Positions 9,161-17,434 of a stretch of 39,263 bases of DNA are shown piece after piece. A program made the position numbers and the translations under genes. The notes under the pieces are model-generated. The model was not told where the DNA came from. It did not search any database and was given only the letters and a program-made list of their open reading frames with translations. Positions within the stretch are counted from its first letter, which is position 1; every line of letters begins with the position of its first letter. The DNA is from JAGDXO01 sp964541025 (GTDB lineage Archaea > Thermoplasmatota > Thermoplasmata > Thermoplasmatales > GCA-001856825). Where the stretch lies: assembly GCA_964541025.1 (NCBI GenBank), contig CAZIOW010000013.1, forward strand, positions 1 through 39,263, written 5' to 3'.

Positions 9161-9828
9161 CAGAATCTCAGCTTTTTCTTATCAATCTTTTCCCAATCAT
9201 CTAGAAATCTTTTAAGACCTTCATCTGTCTTCGGATGGTTTATCAATTTTTTCATTACATCAAATGGCATTGTTGCAATATCTGCGCCTATGAGTGCAGC
9301 ATCTCTGACATGAACTGGATGCCTTATGGAAGCTACTATTATCCTTGTATCAATTGAATAATTATCATAAACAGTTTTTATATCCTCTATCAGGGACATA
9401 CCATCTTCACTAATATCATCAAGCCTACCGACGAATGGGGATACATATGTTGCGCCAGCTTTTGCTACCATCAAAGCCTGGTTGACGGAGAAGACAAGTG
9501 TTGCATTGGTATCTATACTCATTTTCTTAAGCTCCTTGATTGCCTTTAATCCTTCTATAGTCGTAGGAATCTTTATTACAACATTTTCTCCCAGCTTCTT
9601 TAATTTTTTAGCTTCCTGTATCATACCTTCGTGATCTGTCGATGTCACTTCCAGAGAAACTGGTCCAGGAACAATTTTCAAAATCTCTCCCACAAGCGAT
9701 TTAAAATCGGCATCCTTTTTCATTTCCTTGGAAATTAGCGTCGGGTTTGTTGTCAGTCCATCAACACAGCCCCACGATATTCCTTCCTTGATCTCTTCTA
9801 AATTTGCTGTATCTAAGAAAAACTTCAT
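9160..9828 (-). CDS. Transaldolase (TalC/Fsa family)
   Basis: 222 residues, the size of the short transaldolase/fructose-6-phosphate aldolase family. It has MKFFLDTAN with Asp 6, TTNPT (26-30), and VIKIP with the Schiff-base Lys 86. NATLVFS and YVSPFVGRLDD follow, as usual in TalC. It transfers a dihydroxyacetone unit between sugar phosphates in the non-oxidative pentose phosphate pathway, in the cytoplasm. Its start overlaps the stop of the transketolase C-terminal gene by four bases (ATGA), which means translational coupling with its pathway partner. Distinguishing transaldolase from fructose-6-phosphate aldolase is supported by context rather than by residues. Confidence 0.9.
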   Translation of the reverse strand: MKFFLDTANLEEIKEGISWGCVDGLTTNPTLISKEMKKDADFKSLVGEILKIVPGPVSLEVTSTDHEGMIQEAKKLKKLGENVVIKIPTTIEGLKAIKELKKMSIDTNATLVFSVNQALMVAKAGATYVSPFVGRLDDISEDGMSLIEDIKTVYDNYSIDTRIIVASIRHPVHVRDAALIGADIATMPFDVMKKLINHPKTDEGLKRFLDDWEKIDKKKLRF

Positions 9829-10802
9829 GCTCTCACCTTCATAATTTCCTCAACCTTTTTAACTATTCCTAAAGGATTGAGCTCATATTTATCCATAAGT
9901 TCCCATGCATTTCCAGATTCACCGAACTTGTCGTATACTCCAAGCCTTGACACTGGTACAGGATACTCTTCAGATGTAACTTCAGCAACCCTGCTGCCTA
10001 TTCCGTTGTAAACGCTATGCTCCTCTGCGGTAACTATTCTCCCTGTTTCCCTGGCTGCCTTAATTATACTCACTCTGTCCACTGGTTTCACAGTTGACAT
10101 ATTCATAACCCTCGCTGAAATGCCATTATTTTTCAATTTTTTCGCAGCTATTATCGCTGCAAATGTCAATATTCCTGTTGCAACTATTGTCACATCATCA
10201 CCATCTTCCAGCACTTCATTTTTACCAAAGGTGAATGATTTTCCAGAGTGAATCAGTGGAACCTTTTCACGTGACAGTCTTACGTATGCAGGTCCTTTAT
10301 TCTCATAAACATAATGAATAATTTCTTCGGTTTCAGGTGCATCAGCTGGTGAAAAAACTTTCATGCCAGGCAGACCGGTCATAAGTCCCAGATCCTCGAG
10401 CATTTGATGAGTGGCCCCGTCCTCTCCAACAGTTAGACCAGCATGTGTGGCTACAATCTTTACGTTGCTCTCTGCATAGCAAACACTCTGCCTTATTAGG
10501 TCATAAGCTCTTCCAGTTGCAAACACCGCAAATGAGGAAGCAAATACATTCATTCCACTCTGTGCAAGTCCCGAGGCAACTCCTATCATATTATTTTCAG
10601 CAATTCCCATGTTGAAAAATCTGTCAGGATAACTTTTCTGGAATAGGTTAGTATGGGTGGAAGAAGACAAGTCCGCATCCAAAACAACAACGCTTTTATC
10701 CTTTCCCAATTCTGAAATTGTCTTTCCATAGGCTTCCCTCTGGCTTCTCTTCTCTACCTTATTTATGAGTGAAGGCAGCCAGGTCATCTCTTCGTCGGCC
10801 AT
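9825..10802 (-). CDS. Transketolase, C-terminal subunit
   Basis: 325 residues corresponding to the pyrimidine-binding and C-terminal domains of transketolase. It contains DADLSSSTHTNLF, the cofactor-activating Glu in FNMGIAENNM, and the ATHAGLTVGEDGATHQ loop that contributes to substrate and TPP binding. Archaeal transketolases are commonly split into two polypeptides that form one active site at their interface. The gene starts directly after the stop of the N-terminal subunit gene (TGAATG, no gap) and overlaps transaldolase by four bases, so the products are made together. The enzyme moves two-carbon ketol units between sugar phosphates. Confidence 0.93.
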   Translation of the reverse strand: MADEEMTWLPSLINKVEKRSQREAYGKTISELGKDKSVVVLDADLSSSTHTNLFQKSYPDRFFNMGIAENNMIGVASGLAQSGMNVFASSFAVFATGRAYDLIRQSVCYAESNVKIVATHAGLTVGEDGATHQMLEDLGLMTGLPGMKVFSPADAPETEEIIHYVYENKGPAYVRLSREKVPLIHSGKSFTFGKNEVLEDGDDVTIVATGILTFAAIIAAKKLKNNGISARVMNMSTVKPVDRVSIIKAARETGRIVTAEEHSVYNGIGSRVAEVTSEEYPVPVSRLGVYDKFGESGNAWELMDKYELNPLGIVKKVEEIMKVRA

Positions 10803-11630
10803 TCAGACACCCTCCTCAATCTGCTTCAGTGCTTCATTCAATTTTTTCTCATCCTGAACAGGTTTGCCATGATATTCCGGATTATTCTCCATAAAACTTA
10901 CACCCTTTCCCTTCACTGTCTTAGCAATGATCATTTTCGGTCCCTCAGCTTCCCTTGACCATTCCAATGCTTTCTCTATATCGAGAATGGAATGCCCATC
11001 TATAGTTATGGTAGCCCATCCAAATGATTTGAATTTGTTCTCCATATTTCCGAGACTCAAGATGTTCTCAGTGAATCCGTCCAGCTGGATCATGTTCCTG
11101 TCTAGAAATACTATCAGGTTTGAAAGTTTAAGATGATTTGCAGAAAGCGCAGCTTCCCACACGCTACCTTCATTGCTTTCCCCATCCCCTATCATTGCAA
11201 ATACACGGTAAGGCTTATTCTTAAGTCTAGCTGCAAGTGCCATCCCTATTGCATTGCTGAATCCCTGCCCCAAGGATCCTGCAGTGGCATCAACGCCAGG
11301 TATATGATTTGTAACATGTCCTTGCAGATCTGAACCCAGCTTTCTAAAGGTGAACAGCTTTTCAACAGGGAAAAAACCTCTAAGCGCGAGAACGGAATAT
11401 AGAGCAGGAGATGCGTGACCCTTTGAGAGTACAAATCTATCCCTGTCTTCCCACCTTGGGTTTCCTGGATCAATTTTCATTTCCTTAAAATACAGGTATG
11501 TCAATATATCTGCTGCGCTCAGAGACCCACCCGGGTGACCACTCTTTGCAGCATAAGTCATCTTAATTATTAACTTTCTTACTTCTTTGGCCTTTTCCTT
11601 AATGTACGGAACATCAACAGTTTCCTGCAC
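10803..11630 (-). CDS. Transketolase, N-terminal subunit
   Basis: 275 residues covering the diphosphate-binding domain of transketolase. It shows AKSGHPGGSLSAAD, LSKGHASPALY and the thiamine diphosphate/Mg motif beginning GDGESNEGSVWE and ending in FLDRN. It is the first gene of the four-gene operon tktN, tktC, transaldolase, DHH-like protein. With no oxidative pentose phosphate genes nearby, the set probably makes ribose 5-phosphate and erythrose 4-phosphate from glycolytic sugars. The operon is transcribed away from a DtxR-family regulator gene; the shared promoter region is symmetric (see 11669-11726). Confidence 0.93.
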   Translation of the reverse strand: MQETVDVPYIKEKAKEVRKLIIKMTYAAKSGHPGGSLSAADILTYLYFKEMKIDPGNPRWEDRDRFVLSKGHASPALYSVLALRGFFPVEKLFTFRKLGSDLQGHVTNHIPGVDATAGSLGQGFSNAIGMALAARLKNKPYRVFAMIGDGESNEGSVWEAALSANHLKLSNLIVFLDRNMIQLDGFTENILSLGNMENKFKSFGWATITIDGHSILDIEKALEWSREAEGPKMIIAKTVKGKGVSFMENNPEYHGKPVQDEKKLNEALKQIEEGV

Positions 11631-11668
11631 CTTTCAGAATATCATTTTACATAATCTACTTTATCTCT

Positions 11669-11726
11669 TTATATTAACTAATAATTCATTATTATATTAT
11701 CTAATGAATAGGAGAAGTTAATATAA
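11669..11726. promoter_or_regulatory. Symmetric divergent promoter/operator with two nested inverted repeats
   Basis: An 11-base arm TTATATTAACT at 11669-11679 is repeated exactly, inverted, at 11716-11726. Inside it lies a second exact 8-base inverted repeat, ATTCATTA at 11684-11691 and TAATGAAT at 11702-11709. The two repeats share almost the same centre (11697.5 and 11696.5). Each outer arm lies upstream of one divergent gene and contains a TATA-like core, so the two promoters may be mirror copies; the inner repeat would suit a dimeric repressor such as the adjacent DtxR-family protein. Confidence 0.6.
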
Positions 11727-11744
11727 CCTTAATTATTTAGGTAT

Positions 11745-12137
11745 GTGAAAGGAAGAGAAGACAGGGAAAAATACCTGGAAGCGATAGATTATTTCATAAA
11801 ATTGCACGGATACGCAAGACCACTTGAAATTGCAGAATATTTGAAGGTTACACCTGCTTCGGTATCACAGATGCTTAGAAAGTTGGCCGATGATGGACTT
11901 ATAAATTATGAAAAGTACAGAGGGATGACATTATCTGAAAAGGGTAAGAAGTTGCTAGAGAAGCTTGATGAAAAGGAGGAATCCATCTATCAGCTCTTTG
12001 TTCTTATGGGTTGCAATGAGAAAACTGCATATGAAAAAGCATGTATATTTGAACATTTAATAGATGACGACCTAGCTGCTAGGCTCAAGGATTTTGTAAC
12101 AAAAATTAAAGAAAAGGATATAAAATTAAATATGTAG
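11745..12137 (+). CDS. DtxR/MntR-family transcriptional regulator
   Basis: 130 residues. A winged helix at about 15-70 (ARPLEIAEYL, then SVSQMLRKLADDGLI and YRGMTLSEKGKK) is typical of DtxR/MntR. A short dimerisation domain follows with AYEKACIFEHLIDDDL, where Cys, Glu and His match metal-ligand positions of the family. The SH3-like third domain is absent, as in MntR. The start is GTG, because the ATG two bases upstream reads straight into a stop. Members repress metal uptake or homeostasis genes when Fe(II) or Mn(II) is bound. Its position divergent to transketolase, over a palindromic region, suggests autoregulation and possibly control of the sugar-phosphate operon; that link is inference. 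Confidence 0.85.
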   Translation: MKGREDREKYLEAIDYFIKLHGYARPLEIAEYLKVTPASVSQMLRKLADDGLINYEKYRGMTLSEKGKKLLEKLDEKEESIYQLFVLMGCNEKTAYEKACIFEHLIDDDLAARLKDFVTKIKEKDIKLNM

Positions 12138-13097
12138 ATAAGCGTTAACCTTATCTACATTCTCTTTTACATGGCTGGCAGATATTTCCCAGAGTTTTCT
12201 TTCCTCGGGTAAGAAATTCAGTTTATAGATTTCCTCAACTCCATTTTTTCCTATTTTAACTGGCACTCCCACGAAGAATCCATCAACTCCATAGTATTTC
12301 CCAATCTCCCCGTTCAGTAGTGCGGGTGCCGTTATTACTCTCTTTCTATTCTTGATTATTGACTCAACCATCACTGTAACGGATATTCCCGGTGCAAAAT
12401 ATGCTGACCCAGTTTTGAGATAAGAAACAATTTCTCCTCCGCCATTTCTTGTCCTAGCCACAATCTGGTCTATTTTCTCCTTTGGAAGAAGGTCACTCAG
12501 AGGAATTCCACCTACTGAGCAGTACCGGACAAATGGGATCATATCGTCACCGTGACCACCAACGACAAATGCAGTAACATCTTCTACCGACACGCCTAGC
12601 TCCTTTGCAACAAATGTCCTGAATCTTCCGCTATCCAGTGTTCCTCCCATACCCATTATTTTATTTCCCTCAGGCTTTATGATCTTGTATGCTGTATATG
12701 TCATGATATCCATCGGGTTTGTTACAACTATTATCATGGAGTTGGGGCTGTACTTCTTGACATTTTCTGCTGCACTTTTCACTATATCAACATTCTTATA
12801 GAGCAGATCATCCCTGCTCATTCCCGGCTTCCTTGCCATTCCGGCTGTTATAACTATTATATCAGAGCCCTTGAGATTTTCATAATTCTCTCCGTTAGGA
12901 CCTACTGTATATCCCTCGAGTGTTGAGTCAGATTTCCAGTGTGGCATTCCTTCCATTATGTCCAAACTTTTGCCCTTTGCGGCGCCATCCACAACATCAA
13001 AGAGGTAAACATCTGCAAGCTCCTTTATGGCAATATGTTCTGCAACCATTGAGCCGACTTGGCCGGCTCCTATAACAGAAACCTTTGGTAAAGACAT
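12126..13097 (-). CDS. mdh: Malate dehydrogenase (LDH-like family)
   Basis: 323 residues. An NAD-binding Rossmann fold carries GAGQVG near the N-terminus and an acidic residue after the second strand (LFDVVDG), indicating NAD(H). Substrate-loop arginines are in GMARKPGMSRDD, VTNPMDIM carries the usual substrate-side Asn, and GGHGDDM has the catalytic His. The Met after NP and the MARKPGMSR loop favour malate over lactate. It interconverts malate and oxaloacetate in the citric acid cycle. The last 12 bases overlap the end of the convergent regulator gene. Upstream is an exact palindrome at 13126-13144. Confidence 0.93.
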   Translation of the reverse strand: MSLPKVSVIGAGQVGSMVAEHIAIKELADVYLFDVVDGAAKGKSLDIMEGMPHWKSDSTLEGYTVGPNGENYENLKGSDIIVITAGMARKPGMSRDDLLYKNVDIVKSAAENVKKYSPNSMIIVVTNPMDIMTYTAYKIIKPEGNKIMGMGGTLDSGRFRTFVAKELGVSVEDVTAFVVGGHGDDMIPFVRYCSVGGIPLSDLLPKEKIDQIVARTRNGGGEIVSYLKTGSAYFAPGISVTVMVESIIKNRKRVITAPALLNGEIGKYYGVDGFFVGVPVKIGKNGVEEIYKLNFLPEERKLWEISASHVKENVDKVNAYLHI

Positions 13098-13125
13098 TCT
13101 AAATCACATCTCTACATGTTCAAAG

Positions 13126-13144
13126 AGTGTAAAAACTTTACACT
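13126..13144. promoter_or_regulatory. Palindrome upstream of malate dehydrogenase
   Basis: AGTGTAAA (13126-13133) and TTTACACT (13137-13144) are an exact 8-base inverted repeat with a 3-base spacer. It begins 29 bases upstream of the mdh start codon, so it overlaps the expected TATA/BRE position of that promoter and could be an operator. The binding protein is not known. Confidence 0.45.
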
Positions 13145-13242
13145 ATTACATTACCTTGTTACTTAAAATTCGAATCTCATAAAAAGCAAGGTACAGCTCC
13201 AGACAACAAAAAAGGATATTATATCGTATACTATAAATAACC

Positions 13243-14487
13243 ATGGAAATGGTAACATGTCCTTACTGCCAAAATGTTTTCCCTCTTGATGACGCCTTGA
13301 GGGCTCAGATACTGAAGGATTTCAAGGAAGACAAGGATAGGGAAATACAAGAAAAAGATCGAAAGATCAGGGAAATGGAAATCTCAATTAAAAACAAAGA
13401 AAAGGAAATACAGGAGAGAGTTGAAATTTTAGCGAATGAAAAAATAAAGAATATTGAATCGGAAATGAAAAGTAAGATTAGGGATGAAATGGAAATAGAA
13501 TTGAAGGCCAAGGAGAAAAGATTGAAAGAACTTGAAAATAGCATAATGGAAATTAAGCAGAAGGAAGTGGATGAAAAAATAAACTACGAGAGGAAAATAT
13601 TCAGTCTGGAGCAGGAAAAGAAAGATAAAGAACTCGAGTTCGAAAGAAAAATGATGAATGAAGTTCAAAAAATAAGAGAAGAGCAGGAAAGCAAAGTGAA
13701 AGAAGAATTTTCAATAAAGGAGAAGGAATATCTCGAAACAATTGAAAGCCTTAAGAGAAAGGTGGAAGACCTTAACAGGGGTCTTGCCAGTGAATCAAAT
13801 CAGCTGGTGGGAGAGGCTCAGGAAATAGCAATCGAGGAAAAATTGAGAAACAATTTCCCAGATGATGCAATAGAGCCAGTGCCAAAGGGTGTTGAAGGAG
13901 CCGATATAATACAGACGGTTATGATAAATAATCAGGTTGCAGGAAAAATAATATGGGAGTCAAAGAGAACGAAGCAATGGAAGGAAGAATGGATTGAGAA
14001 GTTAAAAGATGACAAGATGAAATCAGGTTGCGATATAGGAGTTATAGTAACAAAAACAATGCCAAGAGAGAGCAAGGGTATGGTAATAAGGGAAGGGATT
14101 ATAGTTTCAGAATACTCCTACATTATACCAATTGCAGGGTTGCTGAGGCAAAATCTGATAAATATAAAAAGGGTCTCAATCTCACAGAATGATAGAAATA
14201 GAAAGGAATCTTTGATTTATGAATATATAATAAGCAATGATTTCAGGAACAGAGTGCAATCATTACTTGATTCCATAAGATATGCAAAAGAGGATCTTGA
14301 AAAGGAGAAGATTGCCCTGAATAAGATCTGGGCAAAAAGAAATACAGACCTGGAAAGAGCAGTAATAAATCTCGCCCAGATATATGGAACTATGCAGGGG
14401 CTTGCGGGGAACTCTATGCCCGATATACCAAGTCTTGAGCAATCAAATGATACCGGATTAGGGGAAAAACAGGATAAAGAGGAATAA
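13243..14487 (+). CDS. DUF2130 family protein, coiled coil plus nuclease-like domain
   Basis: 414 residues. The N-terminus has a CPYC pair (6-9) that may bind zinc with another partner. Residues about 25-185 are a long, highly charged Lys/Glu coiled coil. The C-terminal part is the DUF2130 core, with EGADIIQ (Asp about 221) and IIWESKRTKQW (Glu 239, Lys 241), a D...ExK arrangement like PD-(D/E)XK nucleases, then CDIGVIVTKTMPRESKG. The function is unknown; the nuclease-like motif is what is seen, while actual cleavage is inference. It is probably the first gene of a small unit with the downstream hydrolase, 29 bases away. The ATATTATAT at about 13216-13224 gives a leaderless-type start. Confidence 0.8.
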   Translation: MEMVTCPYCQNVFPLDDALRAQILKDFKEDKDREIQEKDRKIREMEISIKNKEKEIQERVEILANEKIKNIESEMKSKIRDEMEIELKAKEKRLKELENSIMEIKQKEVDEKINYERKIFSLEQEKKDKELEFERKMMNEVQKIREEQESKVKEEFSIKEKEYLETIESLKRKVEDLNRGLASESNQLVGEAQEIAIEEKLRNNFPDDAIEPVPKGVEGADIIQTVMINNQVAGKIIWESKRTKQWKEEWIEKLKDDKMKSGCDIGVIVTKTMPRESKGMVIREGIIVSEYSYIIPIAGLLRQNLINIKRVSISQNDRNRKESLIYEYIISNDFRNRVQSLLDSIRYAKEDLEKEKIALNKIWAKRNTDLERAVINLAQIYGTMQGLAGNSMPDIPSLEQSNDTGLGEKQDKEE

Positions 14488-14516
14488 ATGGATATTTCAA
14501 AAGTTAATAAGGTTTC

Positions 14517-15221
14517 ATGGAAAGAAAATATTTCAACTCATCTTATGGAAAGATATCCTATTTAGAGAGAGAAGGATCATATCCTATAATATTCCTTCAC
14601 GGGCTAGGTGGAACCGGAAACAGTTGGACAAAGCTTTCCCCTTACCTCGATGAAAAGATTGGTCTTTATCTCATAGATCTTCTCGGTCATGGGCATTCCG
14701 ACAAACCTGAGATGGATTACACAATAGAAGTGCAGGAAAAAGCTATTTCTGAGTTTATCACCTCAAATGGAATAGAAAACTATACGCTGATGGGCAATTC
14801 ATATGGAGGATGGGTATCTTTGAGATTCACAGTGGATATTAAAGAACCCAGGAAATTGATTCTCGAAGATAGCGCCGGAATAAACATCACTTATGGGGAG
14901 GTTCCAGAAGAGACAAGAAATGAATTCATAAATAAAGTAGTAAAATCTAATGAATTCAATTCAAAACATGTCATAGAGAGCATAATCAAGAACAATGCAA
15001 ATCCTAAGTGGAAGGTGAAGGAAGAAGAGCTTGGAAGAATAAGAACTGATACGCTAATAATATGGGGGACTGATGATCACGTAATTGATATAAAATACGG
15101 AGAGAGGCTTAATTTTCTTATCCCAAAGAGCAAACTAAAGAAGATTGAATATGGAGGGCACACCCCCCACATAAGGAAACCTAAAGAAGTAGCCAACGAA
15201 ATAGTTTCATTTATAACTTAG
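14517..15221 (+). CDS. Alpha/beta hydrolase
   Basis: 234 residues with a standard alpha/beta-hydrolase core. The oxyanion segment is FLHGLGGTGNSW, the nucleophile elbow is GNSYGG (Ser 95), the acid is in IWGTDDHVI (Asp 186 or 187) and the base is in YGGHTPH (His 215). DLLGHGHSDKP is the usual loop after strand 4. The cap is short. Substrate cannot be predicted; relatives include carboxylesterases, C-C bond hydrolases and peptidases. It follows the DUF2130 gene by 29 bases on the same strand, with no clear separate promoter. There is no signal peptide. Confidence 0.85.
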   Translation: MERKYFNSSYGKISYLEREGSYPIIFLHGLGGTGNSWTKLSPYLDEKIGLYLIDLLGHGHSDKPEMDYTIEVQEKAISEFITSNGIENYTLMGNSYGGWVSLRFTVDIKEPRKLILEDSAGINITYGEVPEETRNEFINKVVKSNEFNSKHVIESIIKNNANPKWKVKEEELGRIRTDTLIIWGTDDHVIDIKYGERLNFLIPKSKLKKIEYGGHTPHIRKPKEVANEIVSFIT

Positions 15222-15240
15222 ATTTCTGGATTACCGAAAA

Positions 15241-15249
15241 TCTAAATAA
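15241..15249 (+). promoter_or_regulatory. TATA box of the RHH-like gene
   Basis: TCTAAATAA is centred 26 bases upstream of the ATG at 15271, the spacing seen at several leaderless genes in this window. Confidence 0.5.
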
Positions 15250-15270
15250 CCAGTTTTCTATTAACCATTC

Positions 15271-15702
15271 ATGAGTGATAAGGAAAACATATCTGTAAAA
15301 GGTGTCCAATCCAGTATCTATGAAAGGGTGAAGCAGATTGCAAGGGAGACAGGCAGAACAGTTGGTGAAATAACTACAGAATCTTATAAAATATTCATCT
15401 CAGCCGCTAATGAAACAAGGGCCGCAGGCCAGGAATTCATCAAGGGCGTGAAGGAAGGTCAAGGAACAATAATAGAGAACATCTCCACTATAGAGATAAA
15501 TGGTGAAGATCTTAGGAATAATGGAAAAACTGTAATCTTAAGAAACATTAACAATTTGATACTCAAGGACATTAAGAAGGAAGAGTTTGAAAAGTATGTG
15601 TCATCAATAATAAATGTCAAGCATCTGGAAGTCCCAAAATCCATACCTAAAATGCTTTTATTGGAAAGGTCTAAATTTATTGATGAAATTAAATTTATGT
15701 AA
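15271..15702 (+). CDS. Hypothetical protein with RHH-like N-terminus
   Basis: 143 residues, not matched to a named family. The first 45 residues (ISVKGVQSSIYERVKQIARE, then TGRTVGEITTESYKIFI) have the strand-helix-turn-helix pattern of ribbon-helix-helix DNA-binding proteins. The rest has alternating hydrophobic strands (TIIENISTIEIN, TVILRNINNLIL) that may form a small beta structure, and ends with a basic helix. No membrane segment is present. It lies upstream of the TSUP exporter gene with a 39-base AT-rich gap, so it could regulate that gene; this is inference. Confidence 0.6.
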   Translation: MSDKENISVKGVQSSIYERVKQIARETGRTVGEITTESYKIFISAANETRAAGQEFIKGVKEGQGTIIENISTIEINGEDLRNNGKTVILRNINNLILKDIKKEEFEKYVSSIINVKHLEVPKSIPKMLLLERSKFIDEIKFM

Positions 15703-15741
15703 TTTTTAGCGAAATATTATTTTAATTAAGTGTAATTATGG

Positions 15742-16596
15742 ATGGTGTATGATCCAGTAATAATTTACCTATTATTGATAATGGTGGCCTCAATTGTGGC
15801 TGGCATTATTGGCGCCCTTGGAGGCTTAGGAGGGGGTGTTCTGATTGTTCCTTTTCTTTCACTTTATTTTAAGGTTCCCATTTCATTAGCTATCGGGGCC
15901 TCAATTGTATCTGTAATAGCAACATCCAGCGGCTCAGCGGCTGCTTACGTAAGAGATAAAATATCCAATATCAGAATCGGCACTTTTCTTGTACTTTTCA
16001 CTACAACTGGTGCAATAGTCGGGGCATTCCTCGAGCACATTATACCTGAAAGGGCCCTTTTCATAATATTTGGACTTGTGCTTGTCATATCAATAATACC
16101 TCTCATAAAGAAGATTGGGGAAGAAATGCCTTCTGAAGTAAAAAATGCACCTATCGCAGAAAAATTATCACTGAATTCAGAGTATCACGATGCTGTACTA
16201 AAGAAAAATATAAAATATAATGTAACGGGTGTTAAATCAGGTTCTGCAATGATGTTCATGGCAGGTGTTATATCAGGACTCCTCGGTATTGGGTCAGGAG
16301 CTTTCAAGGTTCTGGCAATGGATCTTGCAATGAAATTGCCTATTAAAGTATCAACAACAACTTCAAATTTCATGATAGGTGTTACAGCAGCTGCAAGTGC
16401 TGGAATTTACTTCTTCACAGGAGACGTTAATCCATTTATAGCCGCTCCTGTTGCTATAGGAGTCCTTCTAGGGGCCATTACAGGAACTAAAATCCTTGTG
16501 AGGATAAGAAGCTCATCTGTTAGAAAGATATTCGCGGTGATCATACTAATAGTAGGATTAGAAATGCTTCTGAGGGGAATGGGGGTGAGCGTGTGA
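15742..16596 (+). CDS. TSUP (TauE/SafE) family membrane transporter
   Basis: 284 residues with about eight hydrophobic segments in two repeated halves. The Gly-rich first helix (GALGGLGGGVLIVPF) and its second-half copy (GLLGIGSGAFKV) are the family hallmark. TSUP proteins export or exchange sulfur-containing organic anions such as sulfite, sulfoacetate or thiosulfate-like compounds. A hydrophilic loop of about 45 residues separates the halves. The ATG at 15742 was chosen, because the ATG four bases upstream runs into a stop. The stop overlaps the GTG start of the DUF1634 gene by four bases. The substrate is unknown. Confidence 0.85.
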   Translation: MVYDPVIIYLLLIMVASIVAGIIGALGGLGGGVLIVPFLSLYFKVPISLAIGASIVSVIATSSGSAAAYVRDKISNIRIGTFLVLFTTTGAIVGAFLEHIIPERALFIIFGLVLVISIIPLIKKIGEEMPSEVKNAPIAEKLSLNSEYHDAVLKKNIKYNVTGVKSGSAMMFMAGVISGLLGIGSGAFKVLAMDLAMKLPIKVSTTTSNFMIGVTAAASAGIYFFTGDVNPFIAAPVAIGVLLGAITGTKILVRIRSSSVRKIFAVIILIVGLEMLLRGMGVSV

Positions 16597-17018
16597 CCGA
16601 GAAAATAGAAAGAACCAAGCAGGAAGAAGAAGCCATAGCATCCAAGATACTGGTAGCCTACCTTATATGGAGCGTAATTATTTCAGTAACTATAATAATC
16701 ATTGGAGTAGCAGAATATCTTATCACAGGAAATACAGGCTATGGGCAGCATCCTCTGTCTCAGTTAATCACAGCTCATGGTAGCAGTGTAAATGCCTTTC
16801 CATATTATCTTGGTAACATAGTGCAAGGAATAATACAGTTCAAATCTTTCGCCATAATTCAGCTTGGGGTACTAATATTACTACTGACACCATTCGGAAG
16901 AATTTTCCTCCAAATATTCATATTTGCGAAGGAGAGGGATAATGCATTCGTAGCAATAGCAACTACTGTGTTTATAATACTGCTAATCTCATTGTACATG
17001 GTCAGATTTATTACTTGA
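16593..17018 (+). CDS. DUF1634 membrane protein
   Basis: 141 residues with three hydrophobic helices: about 20-45, 85-105 and 118-140. It matches the DUF1634 type, which is often encoded beside TSUP transporters, as here. It starts at GTG within the end of the TSUP gene (GTGA, four-base overlap), so it is translationally coupled and probably acts with the transporter as an accessory subunit. The N-terminus is a charged helix. The reaction or role is unknown. Confidence 0.75.
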   Translation: MTEKIERTKQEEEAIASKILVAYLIWSVIISVTIIIIGVAEYLITGNTGYGQHPLSQLITAHGSSVNAFPYYLGNIVQGIIQFKSFAIIQLGVLILLLTPFGRIFLQIFIFAKERDNAFVAIATTVFIILLISLYMVRFIT

Positions 17019-17260
17019 TCTATTAAATTTCAGGATCAGGCATTTCCTGAGAATGCAACACAGAGTGTCCTGAATGTTAGATGAAGAAATGAATTTGGAG
17101 AAAGTAATACCCCTGAAAATTTGATGGAGGGTTTCCATATAGATCATAATTTAGAAATCAGAGAAGTCTGCTGTTAATCGAATGGTTATGTCCAGATCCC
17201 GAAAATGTAATAATAATTAAAGAATCAAAACATTAATATGCAAGATTGAGCTTGATAAGT

Positions 17261-17434
17261 ATGTCTATGGGACCTAGAATGTCAATCTTAATAATTTTCA
17301 TAGCTATGGGCGTAATGCTCATTGGGAGCTATTATCTCATAGGCATCAGCTTGAAAAATTATTTCATAAATGTGGGTGAGCATTTCAACGCCTTTATCAA
17401 GCAGACAGTTTCATTTTTCAAGGGAATGTTCTAA
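17261..17434 (+). CDS. Small single-pass membrane protein, hypothetical
   Basis: 57 residues from ATG 17261 (an in-frame TTG at 17246 would add five). One strong transmembrane helix, about 8-30, is followed by an amphipathic tail (FNAFIKQTVSFFKGMF). TATA-like ATTAATATG lies about 25 bases upstream of the ATG. The gene is preceded by 240 bases without a recognisable gene. It could be expressed independently of the TSUP unit. No family was recognised; the evidence is the membrane profile and promoter spacing only. Confidence 0.45.
   Translation: MSMGPRMSILIIFIAMGVMLIGSYYLIGISLKNYFINVGEHFNAFIKQTVSFFKGMF

Noticed and set aside
17019..17245. Possible short gene between the DUF1634 gene and the small membrane protein
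   Set aside because: No frame with a credible start and length; stop codons occur in all frames.
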